Positions 34,976 to 46,631 of a stretch of 64,000 nucleotides of DNA are shown here, in pieces (within the stretch, counting starts at the first letter, position 1; the number at the start of each line of letters is the position of its first letter). The notes beneath the pieces were generated by a model that made no database searches, was not told where the DNA came from, and saw only the letters and a list, made by a program, of their open reading frames with translations. A program made the translations under genes and the position numbers. The stretch covers positions 99,854-163,853 of the forward strand of contig CACBAO010000002.1 of the NCBI GenBank assembly GCA_902537235.1, written 5' to 3'. The DNA is from an uncultured Alphaproteobacteria bacterium (GTDB lineage Bacteria > Pseudomonadota > Alphaproteobacteria > Rhodobacterales > Rhodobacteraceae).

Positions 34976-36514
34976 ATGAACATTCAAGCATCTGAGATAT
35001 CAAAGATCTTAAAAGAACAAATTAAAAACTTTGGTGATGACACAGAAGTAGCAGAAGTAGGGAAAGTTTTATCCGTTGGGGATGGAATAGCGCGTGTTTA
35101 TGGTTTAGATAAGGTTCAAGCTGGCGAGATGGTAGAGTTTCCAGGCGGAACAATGGGAATGGCTCTAAATCTAGAGATAGATAATGTAGGCGTTGTTATC
35201 TTTGGGTCAGATAGAGACATAAAAGAGGGTGATCTTGTAAAGAGAACCAGTTCGATTGTGGATGTTCCTGTGGGAATGGAATTGTTAGGTCGGGTTGTTG
35301 ACGGACTGGGTAACCCAGTTGACGGCAAGGGTCCAATAAAATCAAAAAAACGATCAGTAGCCGATGTTAAAGCTCCGGGTATAATTCCGAGAAAATCTGT
35401 TCATGAACCAATGGCAACTGGTCTGAAATCTGTTGACTCCTTGATCCCCATAGGTAGAGGGCAGAGAGAATTAATAATTGGAGACAGGCAGACAGGTAAA
35501 ACTGCTGTTGCAATAGACGCGATACTGAACCAAAAAACCTACAACGATACAGCTCGAGATGATGAGAGCAAAAAACTGTATTGCATTTATGTAGCGATAG
35601 GGCAAAAAAGATCAACAGTAGCTCAGCTTGTAAAAAAATTAGAAGAAACGGGTGCAATTGAGTATTCTATTGTAGTAGCAGCTACTGCTTCTGACCCCGC
35701 TCCGATGCAGTTTTTAGCACCATACTCAGCGACCTCTATGGCAGAATATTTTCGTGACAATGGCAAGCATGCTCTGATCATCTATGACGATCTATCAAAA
35801 CAAGCTGTTGCGTACAGACAGATGTCTCTTTTACTGAGAAGACCTCCTGGTAGAGAAGCATACCCTGGAGACGTATTCTATTTGCATTCACGTTTGCTCG
35901 AGAGATCAGCAAAACTGAACGAAGATAATGGATCGGGATCATTAACAGCATTGCCAATAATTGAGACTCAAGGAGGAGATGTATCAGCATTCATTCCTAC
36001 CAATGTTATCTCGATTACAGATGGTCAGATATTTTTGGAAACAGAACTGTTTTATCAAGGCATCCGTCCGGCTGTAAACACAGGTTTGTCTGTCTCGAGA
36101 GTTGGATCCTCAGCGCAAACCAAGTCCATGAAATCGGTAGCAGGCTCAATCAAGCTTGAACTAGCTCAATATAGAGAGATGGCAGCTTTTGCACAATTTG
36201 GATCAGATTTAGATGCAAGCACACAGGCGCTCTTAAATAGAGGGGCGAGGCTAACTGAATTATTAAAGCAGCCTCAATATTCTCCATTAACCAACGCGGA
36301 GCAAGTTATTGTTATTTACGCTGGAACAAAAGGCTATTTAGATAAAATAGCAGTTAGCGAGGTCACAAGCTTCGAGAAAAAGTTGGTAAATTATTTAAGA
36401 TCAGAGGCAAAAGCTACAGTTGATGAACTGACAAGAAATGACCAAAAAATTGAAGGTGAGATGGAGAATGAAATCAAATCACTTTTAGATAAGTTTTTAA
36501 ATACACAGATTTAA
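34976..36514 (+). CDS. atpA: ATP synthase F1 subunit alpha
   Basis: The alpha subunit is the regulatory nucleotide-binding subunit of F1. The P-loop GDRQTGKT lies at about residues 169-176, and [37 protein letters not shown] (shown in fragments: [12 protein letters not shown]) is the family hallmark. The 512-residue length is normal. It starts five bases after atpH with AAGAGG upstream, as part of a tightly spaced operon. Confidence 0.98.
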   Translation: MNIQASEISKILKEQIKNFGDDTEVAEVGKVLSVGDGIARVYGLDKVQAGEMVEFPGGTMGMALNLEIDNVGVVIFGSDRDIKEGDLVKRTSSIVDVPVGMELLGRVVDGLGNPVDGKGPIKSKKRSVADVKAPGIIPRKSVHEPMATGLKSVDSLIPIGRGQRELIIGDRQTGKTAVAIDAILNQKTYNDTARDDESKKLYCIYVAIGQKRSTVAQLVKKLEETGAIEYSIVVAATASDPAPMQFLAPYSATSMAEYFRDNGKHALIIYDDLSKQAVAYRQMSLLLRRPPGREAYPGDVFYLHSRLLERSAKLNEDNGSGSLTALPIIETQGGDVSAFIPTNVISITDGQIFLETELFYQGIRPAVNTGLSVSRVGSSAQTKSMKSVAGSIKLELAQYREMAAFAQFGSDLDASTQALLNRGARLTELLKQPQYSPLTNAEQVIVIYAGTKGYLDKIAVSEVTSFEKKLVNYLRSEAKATVDELTRNDQKIEGEMENEIKSLLDKFLNTQI

Positions 36515-36528
36515 TTGGTTATAATAAT

Positions 36529-37404
36529 ATGCCTAGCCTTAAAGATTTAAAGATAAGAATAGATAGCGTAAAGAGCACTAGAAAAATAACAAAAGCTATG
36601 CAGATGGTCGCTGCTGCAAAACTAAGAAAGGCTCAAGAGTCAGCTGAGAGGGGTAGACCATATGCTGAAAAAATGAGGGCTATAGTTTCTAATCTTGCGT
36701 CTGGTGTCAAAAATGTTTCTGGAGAAAATATGTTTCTTGGAGATGGTAGAGATAGTGAAAAGTTTCTACTTATAGTAGCAACGGCTGAGAGAGGTCTTTG
36801 TGGAGGATTTAATTCGTCAATTGTCAAGTTAGCTAAATCAAGAATAGTAGAACTTACTAGTCAAAATAAAGAGATAAAAATACTTACAATAGGAAAAAAA
36901 GGAAGAGAACAGCTTAACAGAGAATTTGAAAGTTTATTTGTTGGTCATGTTGACCTCAGCAACGAAAAAACCATTACAATAGAAACTGCGAGAAAGATAT
37001 CAACAGATCTTATTTCGAGGTTCGAAAAGGGTGAATATCAAGTTGCAGAGATTTTTTACAATAAGTTTGCTTCAGTTATATCTCAAATACCTAGTTCATA
37101 TAAATTGTTACCTGTGTCATTTAATGAAGAAGATGCTAAAGCAGATAACATTAGTTTTAATTTTGAGCCCGACGAAGACGAAATATTAACCGAAATAATA
37201 CCGAAGAGCATAGCAACATCAATTTACTCGGTTCTTCAAGAAAATGCTGCCTCTGAGCAGGGATCTAGGATGGCAGCCATGGATAATGCAACTCGAAATG
37301 CAGGTGAGATGATCGACAAGTTGACAATAGATTTTAATCGGTCAAGACAAGCGGCTATTACAAACGAATTAATTGAAATCATTTCTGGTGCTGAAGCACT
37401 TTAA
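36529..37404 (+). CDS. atpG: ATP synthase F1 subunit gamma
   Basis: Gamma is the rotating central shaft of F1. The N-terminal LKDLKIRIDSVKSTRKITKAMQMVAAAKL (in part ITKAMQMVAAAKLRKAQ) and the C-terminal RMAAMDNATRNAGEMI with NRSRQAAITNELIEI are diagnostic. Both are long helices that form the coiled-coil shaft. Length is 291. It lies 14 bases after atpA and 21 bases before the atpD ATG. Confidence 0.98.
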   Translation: MPSLKDLKIRIDSVKSTRKITKAMQMVAAAKLRKAQESAERGRPYAEKMRAIVSNLASGVKNVSGENMFLGDGRDSEKFLLIVATAERGLCGGFNSSIVKLAKSRIVELTSQNKEIKILTIGKKGREQLNREFESLFVGHVDLSNEKTITIETARKISTDLISRFEKGEYQVAEIFYNKFASVISQIPSSYKLLPVSFNEEDAKADNISFNFEPDEDEILTEIIPKSIATSIYSVLQENAASEQGSRMAAMDNATRNAGEMIDKLTIDFNRSRQAAITNELIEIISGAEAL

Positions 37405-38850
<1,446 letters not shown>

Positions 38851-38870
38851 ATCATTCAAGGTATAAAATC

Positions 38871-39266
38871 ATGATAGACAAATTTGAGCTCTCAGTTATT
38901 TCGGCAGAAAGCAAAGTTTTCGAAGGCGAAGTTGAAAGTGTTCTAGTGCCTGGAATGATTGGTGACTTTTTGGTTCTCTCTAACCATGCACCTTGCATTA
39001 GTAGTGTACGTCCCGGTTTTTTAGAATTTTCGGAAGGATCCAGTGGCAAACAAAGATATTTTGTTTCAGGTGGCATTATAGAGGTTAACAATAACACTGT
39101 TTCATTACTAGTCGACTCAGCAATCATGGGCGATAAGGTTGTCAAGGAAGATATATCTACCTTAATATCAGAAATTGATGAAAAATTAGCTATTCCTAAT
39201 AGTACAAATAAAGATGATTTGGGATTAAGGAAAAACGACCTTGAAGAGGCATTAAAACAGGTCTAA
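38871..39266 (+). CDS. atpC: ATP synthase F1 subunit epsilon
   Basis: Epsilon is the inhibitory subunit that binds gamma. The N-terminal beta sandwich FELSVISAESKVFEGEVESVLVPG (in part) with GDFLVLSNHAPCISSVRPG is typical. The C-terminal helical region is present but short in total (131 residues). It lies 20 bases after atpD and closes the operon. The next gene, an MFS transporter, starts 22 bases on with no visible terminator between. Confidence 0.96.
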   Translation: MIDKFELSVISAESKVFEGEVESVLVPGMIGDFLVLSNHAPCISSVRPGFLEFSEGSSGKQRYFVSGGIIEVNNNTVSLLVDSAIMGDKVVKEDISTLISEIDEKLAIPNSTNKDDLGLRKNDLEEALKQV

Positions 39267-39288
39267 CTTTTCACGTTTCCCAAAGCAA

Positions 39289-40500
39289 ATGAGAACTATC
39301 CTTTTCAAAGATATACGAATTGTACTCATTTTTGGTGTCGTATTGTTAGATATTATCGGTATTGGAATAATTTTTCCTATAATTCCAGATTTATTAAAAG
39401 ACGTTGGTATACCTCAAAATGCCAGTGCTGCTTTTTGGGGAGGACTTTTATCTTCCTCATATGCTTTTATGCAGTTTGTTTTTTCGCCGACGCTTGGGGC
39501 ATTATCAGATATTTTTGGTAGACGTCCTGTACTACTTATTGCGTCTTTATTATTAGCACTAGATTATTTGGTCATGGGATTTGCTGAAACTATTTTTATT
39601 CTGTTCATTGGAAGAATCATTGGAGGTCTAGCGGGAGGAACTATATCTACAGCTACTGCCTACCTGGCAGATATTTCGGAGGCAAAAGATAAAAAAAAGA
39701 ATTTTGCCATTATCGGAGCAGCTTTTGGCTTGGGATTCATACTGGGACCGGTTATAGGAGGTTTGATAGGCGAGATCAATGTCAGAGCACCATTTTTCTT
39801 ATCAGCATTTTTATCTTTTTTAAACTTTTTTCTATGTTTATTACTACTCCCAGAAACTCTTAAGTTAAGCGCTAAAAATAATTTCCAAATTAAGAAACTA
39901 AATCCATTTTTAAATTTGTCTTTTGTATTCAAAGTACCCCTCTTTAAAGGTTTATTTTTTTGCTTCTTTCTTATAGCCTTTGCAAACACAGTCTATCCAG
40001 CGATATGGAGTTTTTGGGGTAGAGAAGTCTTTGGATGGTCTTCAGGAATGATTGGATTTACTTTAGCGTGTTACGGGTTCCTCTTGTTTATTGTTCAAGC
40101 ATTTGTAATACGATTGAAATTTTTTGATAACCTCCCAACAAAAAAATTAACAGTTTTCTCTTTAACATGTGGAATTATAGCACTATTTTCTTTTGGTCTG
40201 GTCCGGGTGGAATTACTAGTTTTTTTCATAATACCAATTGCAGCGTTATCTGAAATGGTCAACCCAACACTAAAAGCATTTATGTCAAATGAAATATCCG
40301 AGAAAGAACAAGGTCTGCTTCAAGGAATTTTAAATAGTATAGTGGGACTAACTTCTGTAATAGGTCCGATCTCAATGAGTTATGTCTTTAGCCTAGGGGC
40401 TTCTCACAGTTCAATTTTTTATAACCCAGGAGCACCGTTTCTGTTCGCTGGATTTTTATTTCTTACTTCTCTTATATTTATAAGGCGATTTCTATCATAG
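39289..40500 (+). CDS. TetA-like MFS transporter
   Basis: This is a major facilitator with about 12 hydrophobic segments over 403 residues. The N-terminal LLDIIGIGIIFPIIPDLL and the loop motif GALSDIFGRRPVLL (motif A) place it near the TCR/TetA drug:H+ antiporters. The conserved GFILGPVIGGLIGE (antiporter motif C-like) is in the fifth helix. The substrate is unknown; similarity to TetA does not prove tetracycline resistance. It follows atpC in the same direction and converges with prs. Its codon use looks like that of its neighbours. Confidence 0.85.
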   Translation: MRTILFKDIRIVLIFGVVLLDIIGIGIIFPIIPDLLKDVGIPQNASAAFWGGLLSSSYAFMQFVFSPTLGALSDIFGRRPVLLIASLLLALDYLVMGFAETIFILFIGRIIGGLAGGTISTATAYLADISEAKDKKKNFAIIGAAFGLGFILGPVIGGLIGEINVRAPFFLSAFLSFLNFFLCLLLLPETLKLSAKNNFQIKKLNPFLNLSFVFKVPLFKGLFFCFFLIAFANTVYPAIWSFWGREVFGWSSGMIGFTLACYGFLLFIVQAFVIRLKFFDNLPTKKLTVFSLTCGIIALFSFGLVRVELLVFFIIPIAALSEMVNPTLKAFMSNEISEKEQGLLQGILNSIVGLTSVIGPISMSYVFSLGASHSSIFYNPGAPFLFAGFLFLTSLIFIRRFLS

Positions 40501-40509
40501 ATGTATTAT

Positions 40510-41523
40510 TCAGTTTGAATAAAGACCTTCATAGATAGGTTTCAGAGACTCCTCGCTGAATAAAGAGGAAACAGAGCTTTCATTAGATATATTCAACATT
40601 GCATGGGCTAAAAGAGGTGCTGCGGTGATTATACGAATTTTAGGGCATTTCGTTACAACTTCAGTTGGTTCAATAGTGTCTGATATGACCATCGAACTAA
40701 GGTTGGATTTTGAAATTCTTTCTATTGCCTCTCCAGAGAGAACTCCGTGAGTTACATACGCATGAACTTCTTGAGCACCTTTTTCTAGCAAAAGTTCTGC
40801 AGACTTAATTAAGGTACCGGCCGTATCACAAATATCATCAACTAGAATGCAGGTTTTATTTGAAACTTCCCCGATAATAGTCATAGAGTTAATTTCTCCT
40901 GGAGCACTTCTTCTTTTATCTACTACCGCTAAATCAACGTCTATTTTCTCGGCGAGCTCTCTTGCTCTTGATACCCCACCAACGTCAGGTGAAACTATTG
41001 TAATATTTTTATTTTTTGCAAAGCTATGTCTTATATCAATTGCAAATATTGGTGACGCATATAAATTATCCACCGGAATATCAAAGAAACCTTGAATTTG
41101 AGCGGCATGTAAGTCTAAGGTAAGCACTCTATTGATACCAGCTTGTGCCAGCAAATTGGCAACTAATTTTGCACTGATAGGGGTTCTGGCTTTAGTTCTT
41201 CTATCCTGTCTAGCGTAACCAAAGTATGGAATTATTGCTGTGACTCTACTCGCGCTGGATCTCTTGAGTGCGTCAGCAATTATAAGTAGTTCCATAAGAT
41301 TGTCATTTGCAGGATTAGAAGTTGACTGAACTATGAACATATCTTCACCACGAACATTTTCGAAAACCTCTACAAAAACTTCTTGGTCACTAAACCTTTC
41401 CACTCGAGCCTTAACCGGTTTTACTTTTGTACCGAACAACAATCCAATTCTCTTACAAATACTCTTCGCCAGTGAAATATTGGAGTTTCCAGATATAATT
41501 TTCAGTTTTCCGTTCGAGATCAT
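40510..41523 (-). CDS. prs: Ribose-phosphate pyrophosphokinase
   Basis: Prs makes PRPP from ribose-5-phosphate and ATP, feeding the purine, pyrimidine, histidine and tryptophan pathways. The divalent-cation site reads DLHAAQIQGFFDIPVDNL, the flexible loop VVDKRRSAPGE and the PRPP-binding loop CILVDDICDTAGTL. The family usually has about 310-320 residues and this one has 337. The extra residues are mainly at the C-terminus. It is monocistronic, with a 105-base AT-rich upstream gap. Confidence 0.97.
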   Translation of the reverse strand: MISNGKLKIISGNSNISLAKSICKRIGLLFGTKVKPVKARVERFSDQEVFVEVFENVRGEDMFIVQSTSNPANDNLMELLIIADALKRSSASRVTAIIPYFGYARQDRRTKARTPISAKLVANLLAQAGINRVLTLDLHAAQIQGFFDIPVDNLYASPIFAIDIRHSFAKNKNITIVSPDVGGVSRARELAEKIDVDLAVVDKRRSAPGEINSMTIIGEVSNKTCILVDDICDTAGTLIKSAELLLEKGAQEVHAYVTHGVLSGEAIERISKSNLSSMVISDTIEPTEVVTKCPKIRIITAAPLLAHAMLNISNESSVSSLFSEESLKPIYEGLYSN

Positions 41524-41628
41524 TACTTACCTCTTTTTCATAGAAATAATCGTATACATTTTTTATTTTTAATAAAGAAAAAGGATGCTTTCTCTTTCGT
41601 ATTTTTTGAAAATTTTAAACTTCATTTA

Positions 41629-42084
41629 TTATTTACCTCCACTAATTTCTGCCTCAATATGATCTTGAAAATTTTCTGGGCTGACGGAAGTCTCTGAAAC
41701 ACAGTATTCTCTGATTGATTGATTTACTTTATGCACACTATCTTTGTCATTAGTTATTAAATGGTGCCAATGGGGCAAAGCTTTACCTTCATCTAATAAT
41801 TTATAACTGCAACTCGAAGGGAGAAATTTCAAATTTTTGCGCAAATTATCTTTAGTGAGTTTTAAGCAATTTTTAACTTTTTTTTCTCTGTTTATGTAAT
41901 CACTACATCTACAACTATCCGGTTGAAGTTTCGAGCATGATATGTTGGTCATATAAGTTTTTTTCTTGTAAACAATCTTTAAAAGACAGCACTTAGCGCA
42001 CCCATCACATAAAGCTTCCCATTCTTTTGTATTTAACTGTTCAAGATTGTACTTTTTCCAAAAAGATTTTCTCATTTTTGCCAT
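41629..42084 (-). CDS. YcgN/UPF0260 family cysteine-cluster protein
   Basis: This 151-residue soluble protein has a cysteine cluster CDGCAKCC near residues 26-33 and further cysteines in SCSKLQPDSCRCSDY, fitting the YcgN (UPF0260) group of the CxxCxxCC zinc/iron-chelating domain. A conserved C-terminal LPSSCSYKLLDEGKALPHWHHL block supports the call. Its ATG overlaps the ribF stop by one base (TAATG), so translation is probably coupled. The function is unknown. Confidence 0.88.
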   Translation of the reverse strand: MAKMRKSFWKKYNLEQLNTKEWEALCDGCAKCCLLKIVYKKKTYMTNISCSKLQPDSCRCSDYINREKKVKNCLKLTKDNLRKNLKFLPSSCSYKLLDEGKALPHWHHLITNDKDSVHKVNQSIREYCVSETSVSPENFQDHIEAEISGGK

Positions 42085-43010
42085 TATTTTAGAAGACTTT
42101 CTATTGTTTCACAATCAGCCTTCATTTGTGCAATTAACTCTTTTTCAGTGCTAAACTTTAATTCAGGCCTAATAAAGTTAACCAGAGAAATAGATACATT
42201 TTCTCCATATAGGGTTTCATTAAAATCGAATATGAAAACCTCAATATTAGGCTCATAGTCTCCATAAGTTGGTCTGGATCCTATTGATGCCGCGCCCTTA
42301 AATGTTCTTTCCTTATCTTGGGATAAAATCTTAATAAGTACTGCATAGACACCATGTTTGGGAATAATCGTGTTTCTTAACGCAACATTTATTGTTGGAA
42401 ATCCAAGATCTCTGCCTCTTTGAAAACCCTTCTCTACCTCCCCCTCAATTTCATAATAACGAGAAAGCATTTCAGTAACTTCAATTATGGAACCTTCAGT
42501 CAGTTTTTTCCTTAATTCACTTGAAGATACAGTCTTTCCTCCCATCAAAAATGGACTGGCGATATGCAAATTAAGCTTTTTCTGTTGCTGATACCTCTTC
42601 AACAAAGCCACTGAGCCGTCTCTGTTTTTTCCAAACCTGAAATCTGGGCCAACCACAATGTTTTTAACATGAAGTTTTTTTAGAAGTATTGTTTCTATAA
42701 AAGCTTCAGGAGATAAATTCGCAAGTGAATAGTCGAAAGGTATTTCAAAGAGAGCATCGACACCAAAGGAGTTCAAAAATCTTTCACGCGTTTCTGATTT
42801 CATTAGTCTAAACGTAGGTTGATTTTGTTGAAAATATTGTCTGGGGTGAGGTTCAAATGTAATAACGCCTAAAGAGGAACCATCACTTGTTCTCCTTGCA
42901 ATCTCAATAACAGACTGATGGCCTAAATGCATTCCATCGAAGTTACCTATAGCAACTGAGTAGCCCATATTCGTTTTTGGAATATTTTCTATGCGTTTAT
43001 AAACCAACAT
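42084..43010 (-). CDS. ribF: Bifunctional riboflavin kinase / FAD synthetase
   Basis: RibF makes FMN and then FAD. The N-terminal FAD synthetase domain contains AIGNFDGMHLGHQSVI with the nucleotidyl-transferase (H/I)GH-like motif, VVGPDFRFGKNRDG and the SSSELR-type element SSSELRKKL. The C-terminal kinase domain carries GFQRGRDLGFPTINV and HGVYAV. Length 308 is normal. It sits between the MaoC gene (8 bases upstream) and YcgN in a minus-strand cluster also including the HAD gene. Confidence 0.97.
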   Translation of the reverse strand: MLVYKRIENIPKTNMGYSVAIGNFDGMHLGHQSVIEIARRTSDGSSLGVITFEPHPRQYFQQNQPTFRLMKSETRERFLNSFGVDALFEIPFDYSLANLSPEAFIETILLKKLHVKNIVVGPDFRFGKNRDGSVALLKRYQQQKKLNLHIASPFLMGGKTVSSSELRKKLTEGSIIEVTEMLSRYYEIEGEVEKGFQRGRDLGFPTINVALRNTIIPKHGVYAVLIKILSQDKERTFKGAASIGSRPTYGDYEPNIEVFIFDFNETLYGENVSISLVNFIRPELKFSTEKELIAQMKADCETIESLLK

Positions 43011-43018
43011 GCTGTTTC

Positions 43019-43462
43019 CTAATCAAACTTTCTACTGGGAGCTAATACAAGTGCTTCTCCCGCTAATACTACTTTTTCATTCACTTTACACCTACAATCT
43101 AATGTAACTCGCCGATTTGAGTAAATTATATTAGTAACCTTTACCGTAGTTGTGACTAATTGACTGGGGAGAACGGGTCTAATGAATTTTAGCGTTTGAC
43201 TTAAGTAGACCGTTCCATGTCCAGGTAACTGTTCTGCGATTACTGCTGAAATTAAGCTTGCGGTAAGCATACCATGAGCAATTCGTCTGCCGAAAATAGT
43301 TTGCTGTGCATATTCTTCATCTAAGTGGACAGGGTTTTGATCACCTGAGACTTTAGAAAATAGTAGGATATCATTCTGTGTGATTTTGCGCTCAAGCGTT
43401 CTACTCATACCTATTTCCAGGTCTTCTACACATATCGTTCCCTTTTCTATACTTTTTGTCAT
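43019..43462 (-). CDS. MaoC-family (R)-hydratase
   Basis: This is a hot-dog-fold hydratase of 147 residues related to PhaJ-type (R)-specific enoyl-CoA hydratases. The catalytic dyad Asp41 and His46 lies in VSGDQNPVHLDEEYA, followed by the RIAHGMLTASLISAV block. The natural substrate is probably an enoyl-CoA, but it is not determined. Its place between the TIGR01459 HAD gene and ribF is a recurring alphaproteobacterial arrangement. Confidence 0.9.
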   Translation of the reverse strand: MTKSIEKGTICVEDLEIGMSRTLERKITQNDILLFSKVSGDQNPVHLDEEYAQQTIFGRRIAHGMLTASLISAVIAEQLPGHGTVYLSQTLKFIRPVLPSQLVTTTVKVTNIIYSNRRVTLDCRCKVNEKVVLAGEALVLAPSRKFD

Positions 43463-43515
43463 AATTTTTTTTTGTGAAGAAGCTTAAGTGAGACTAAAAA
43501 CGTAGTTATGATTAT

Positions 43516-44400
43516 TCATTCAAAAAATTTGATAGCATAGTCTACACGTACTTCATTATTTTCTATTGTTTGATCTAGTTTTCTTTTGTCGATGATCGTG
43601 TTACTGCCTTTCTTAATTAAATGCATTTTTTTCAACAAGCCTCCAACCACTAGAAGCGAATCAAGTTTTTCATTGTTTGCACCTCTAATGTCTGTGTTAA
43701 GTCCATCTCCTATGCATAGAATTGATTCTGCCTTGTGCTCATTAACTTTGTTTAAAAAAGAATATACGTCTTGGTAAATATTATTATATGGTTTGCCAAA
43801 ATATATTACATTGCCTCCCATTTTTTCGTAAATTGATGCAATTGTGCCGGCACACAGTTCTCTTATTTCACCAACATCCACCACCAAATCAGGGTTTGCA
43901 CATAAAAAAGTCAATTGCTTTTCTATTCCAATCTTAAGTATATTTTCGTAACCAGATAGTTGGTCTCTTGAAGGATCAAATGGCTCAGTACAAACGATTA
44001 AATCTGCTTTTTCAATATTTTCTATCTCTATTAATATTCTCTTTTCATCTATCATATCTTTGTAAATACTATGATGTCTTTTCCCTCCAATATGGAAAAC
44101 ATTCAATCTATTTTCACAAATTTCACTGATATAATTAGAAGTAAGCTCTCCTGACGTTAAAAGCATGTCATAGTGAGTTTTTTTTATGCCGAGGTTTTCT
44201 ATCTGGTACTCAACGTTTGCAATTGGTCTTGGGGCATTTGTTACTAAAACAACTTTGCCATTTGACGCCTTGAAATCCTCGAGGGCTTTGATAGCTCTAG
44301 GGAAGCTTTTTACACCATTATGCAAACAGCCCCATAGGTCGCAAATCACCGCAGTATATTTTTCCGATATTTCAGAGAAAGTTCTTATTATGTCTGTCAA
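43516..44400 (-). CDS. TIGR01459-type HAD hydrolase
   Basis: This is a haloacid-dehalogenase superfamily protein with a NagD-like layout (294 residues). Motif I is VICDLWGCLHNG: the nucleophile Asp21 is present, but the Asp usually two residues later is a Trp, as in the TIGR01459 family. Motif II is VVLVTNAPRP and motif IV CIGDGLNTDIRGANN. It starts with TTG 44400, the only plausible codon before the conserved N-terminus. The substrate is unknown. It heads the HAD-MaoC-ribF-YcgN run and is divergent from groES. Confidence 0.88.
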   Translation of the reverse strand: MTDIIRTFSEISEKYTAVICDLWGCLHNGVKSFPRAIKALEDFKASNGKVVLVTNAPRPIANVEYQIENLGIKKTHYDMLLTSGELTSNYISEICENRLNVFHIGGKRHHSIYKDMIDEKRILIEIENIEKADLIVCTEPFDPSRDQLSGYENILKIGIEKQLTFLCANPDLVVDVGEIRELCAGTIASIYEKMGGNVIYFGKPYNNIYQDVYSFLNKVNEHKAESILCIGDGLNTDIRGANNEKLDSLLVVGGLLKKMHLIKKGSNTIIDKRKLDQTIENNEVRVDYAIKFFE

Positions 44401-44530
44401 AAGAATTAAAGACCCAAATTAATTACCACTTTTTTGTCTCTTGCGTTGATAAAATATAAAAATAAAAAATGCAAGAACCCCAGTTGTATAAAATTTTTAA
44501 AAAAATTATAAAAAAAAGTGACTAGAGATA

Positions 44531-44558
44531 TTGACAACCACGAAATCTTGCATAAATA
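44531..44558 (+). promoter_or_regulatory. Candidate groESL promoter
   Basis: In the 232-base gap before groES, a perfect TTGACA (44531-44536) is followed by CATAAATA at about 44551-44558, a fair -10 candidate with a spacer somewhat shorter than ideal. The leader of about 70 bases then contains GC-richer sequence (GCGCTAGGCGGGGAGG). No CIRCE element (TTAGCACTC-N9-GAGTGCTAA) is seen, so HrcA control is not supported. A heat-shock sigma-factor promoter is possible but not clear. The rest of the gap is AT-rich with no gene. Confidence 0.35.
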
Positions 44559-44632
44559 AAAGCGCTAGGCGGGGAGGTCTCTTCCATAGGGACTATAACC
44601 TTTGATTTATTTTTTATATGAGGAGATTCTTA

Positions 44633-44920
44633 ATGGCTTTTAAACCTTTGCACGACCGTGTTGTGGTTCGTAGAGTTGACAGCGAAGATAAAACATCCGG
44701 TGGACTAATAATACCTGACTCTGCACAGGAGAAACCAGCAGAAGGCGAGGTTGTCTCAGTTGGAGCTGGTGCGAGAGATGATGCTGGTAAATTAATTCCG
44801 ATGGAATTGAAATCAGGCGATAAGATTTTGTTTGGTAAATGGTCTGGCACTGAAGTGAAAATCGATGGTGAGGAATTACTCATCATGAAAGAAAGTGATA
44901 TATTGGGAATAATTTCCTAA
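44633..44920 (+). CDS. groES: Co-chaperonin GroES
   Basis: GroES is the heptameric lid of the GroEL folding chamber. The sequence [15 protein letters not shown], the mobile-loop region [20 protein letters not shown] and C-terminal ESDILGII are characteristic. The start is ATG 44633 (95 residues). AGGAGA lies six bases upstream, while the tracked ATG 44618 sits before that site. groEL follows after 35 bases in the usual operon. Confidence 0.98.
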   Translation: MAFKPLHDRVVVRRVDSEDKTSGGLIIPDSAQEKPAEGEVVSVGAGARDDAGKLIPMELKSGDKILFGKWSGTEVKIDGEELLIMKESDILGIIS

Positions 44921-44943
44921 GAATTTTTAACAACACAAATTGA

Positions 44944-46611
<1,668 letters not shown>

Positions 46612-46631
46612 CTCTGATGAGCATCGAATTT

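Noticed and set aside
40506-40522. TTATTC-AGTTT-GAATAA stem at the MFS/prs ends
   Set aside because: Six-base AT-rich stem without a T run on either side; not called as a terminator.
44401-44632. CIRCE element upstream of groES
   Set aside because: Searched by eye for TTAGCACTC and GAGTGCTAA; neither is present.
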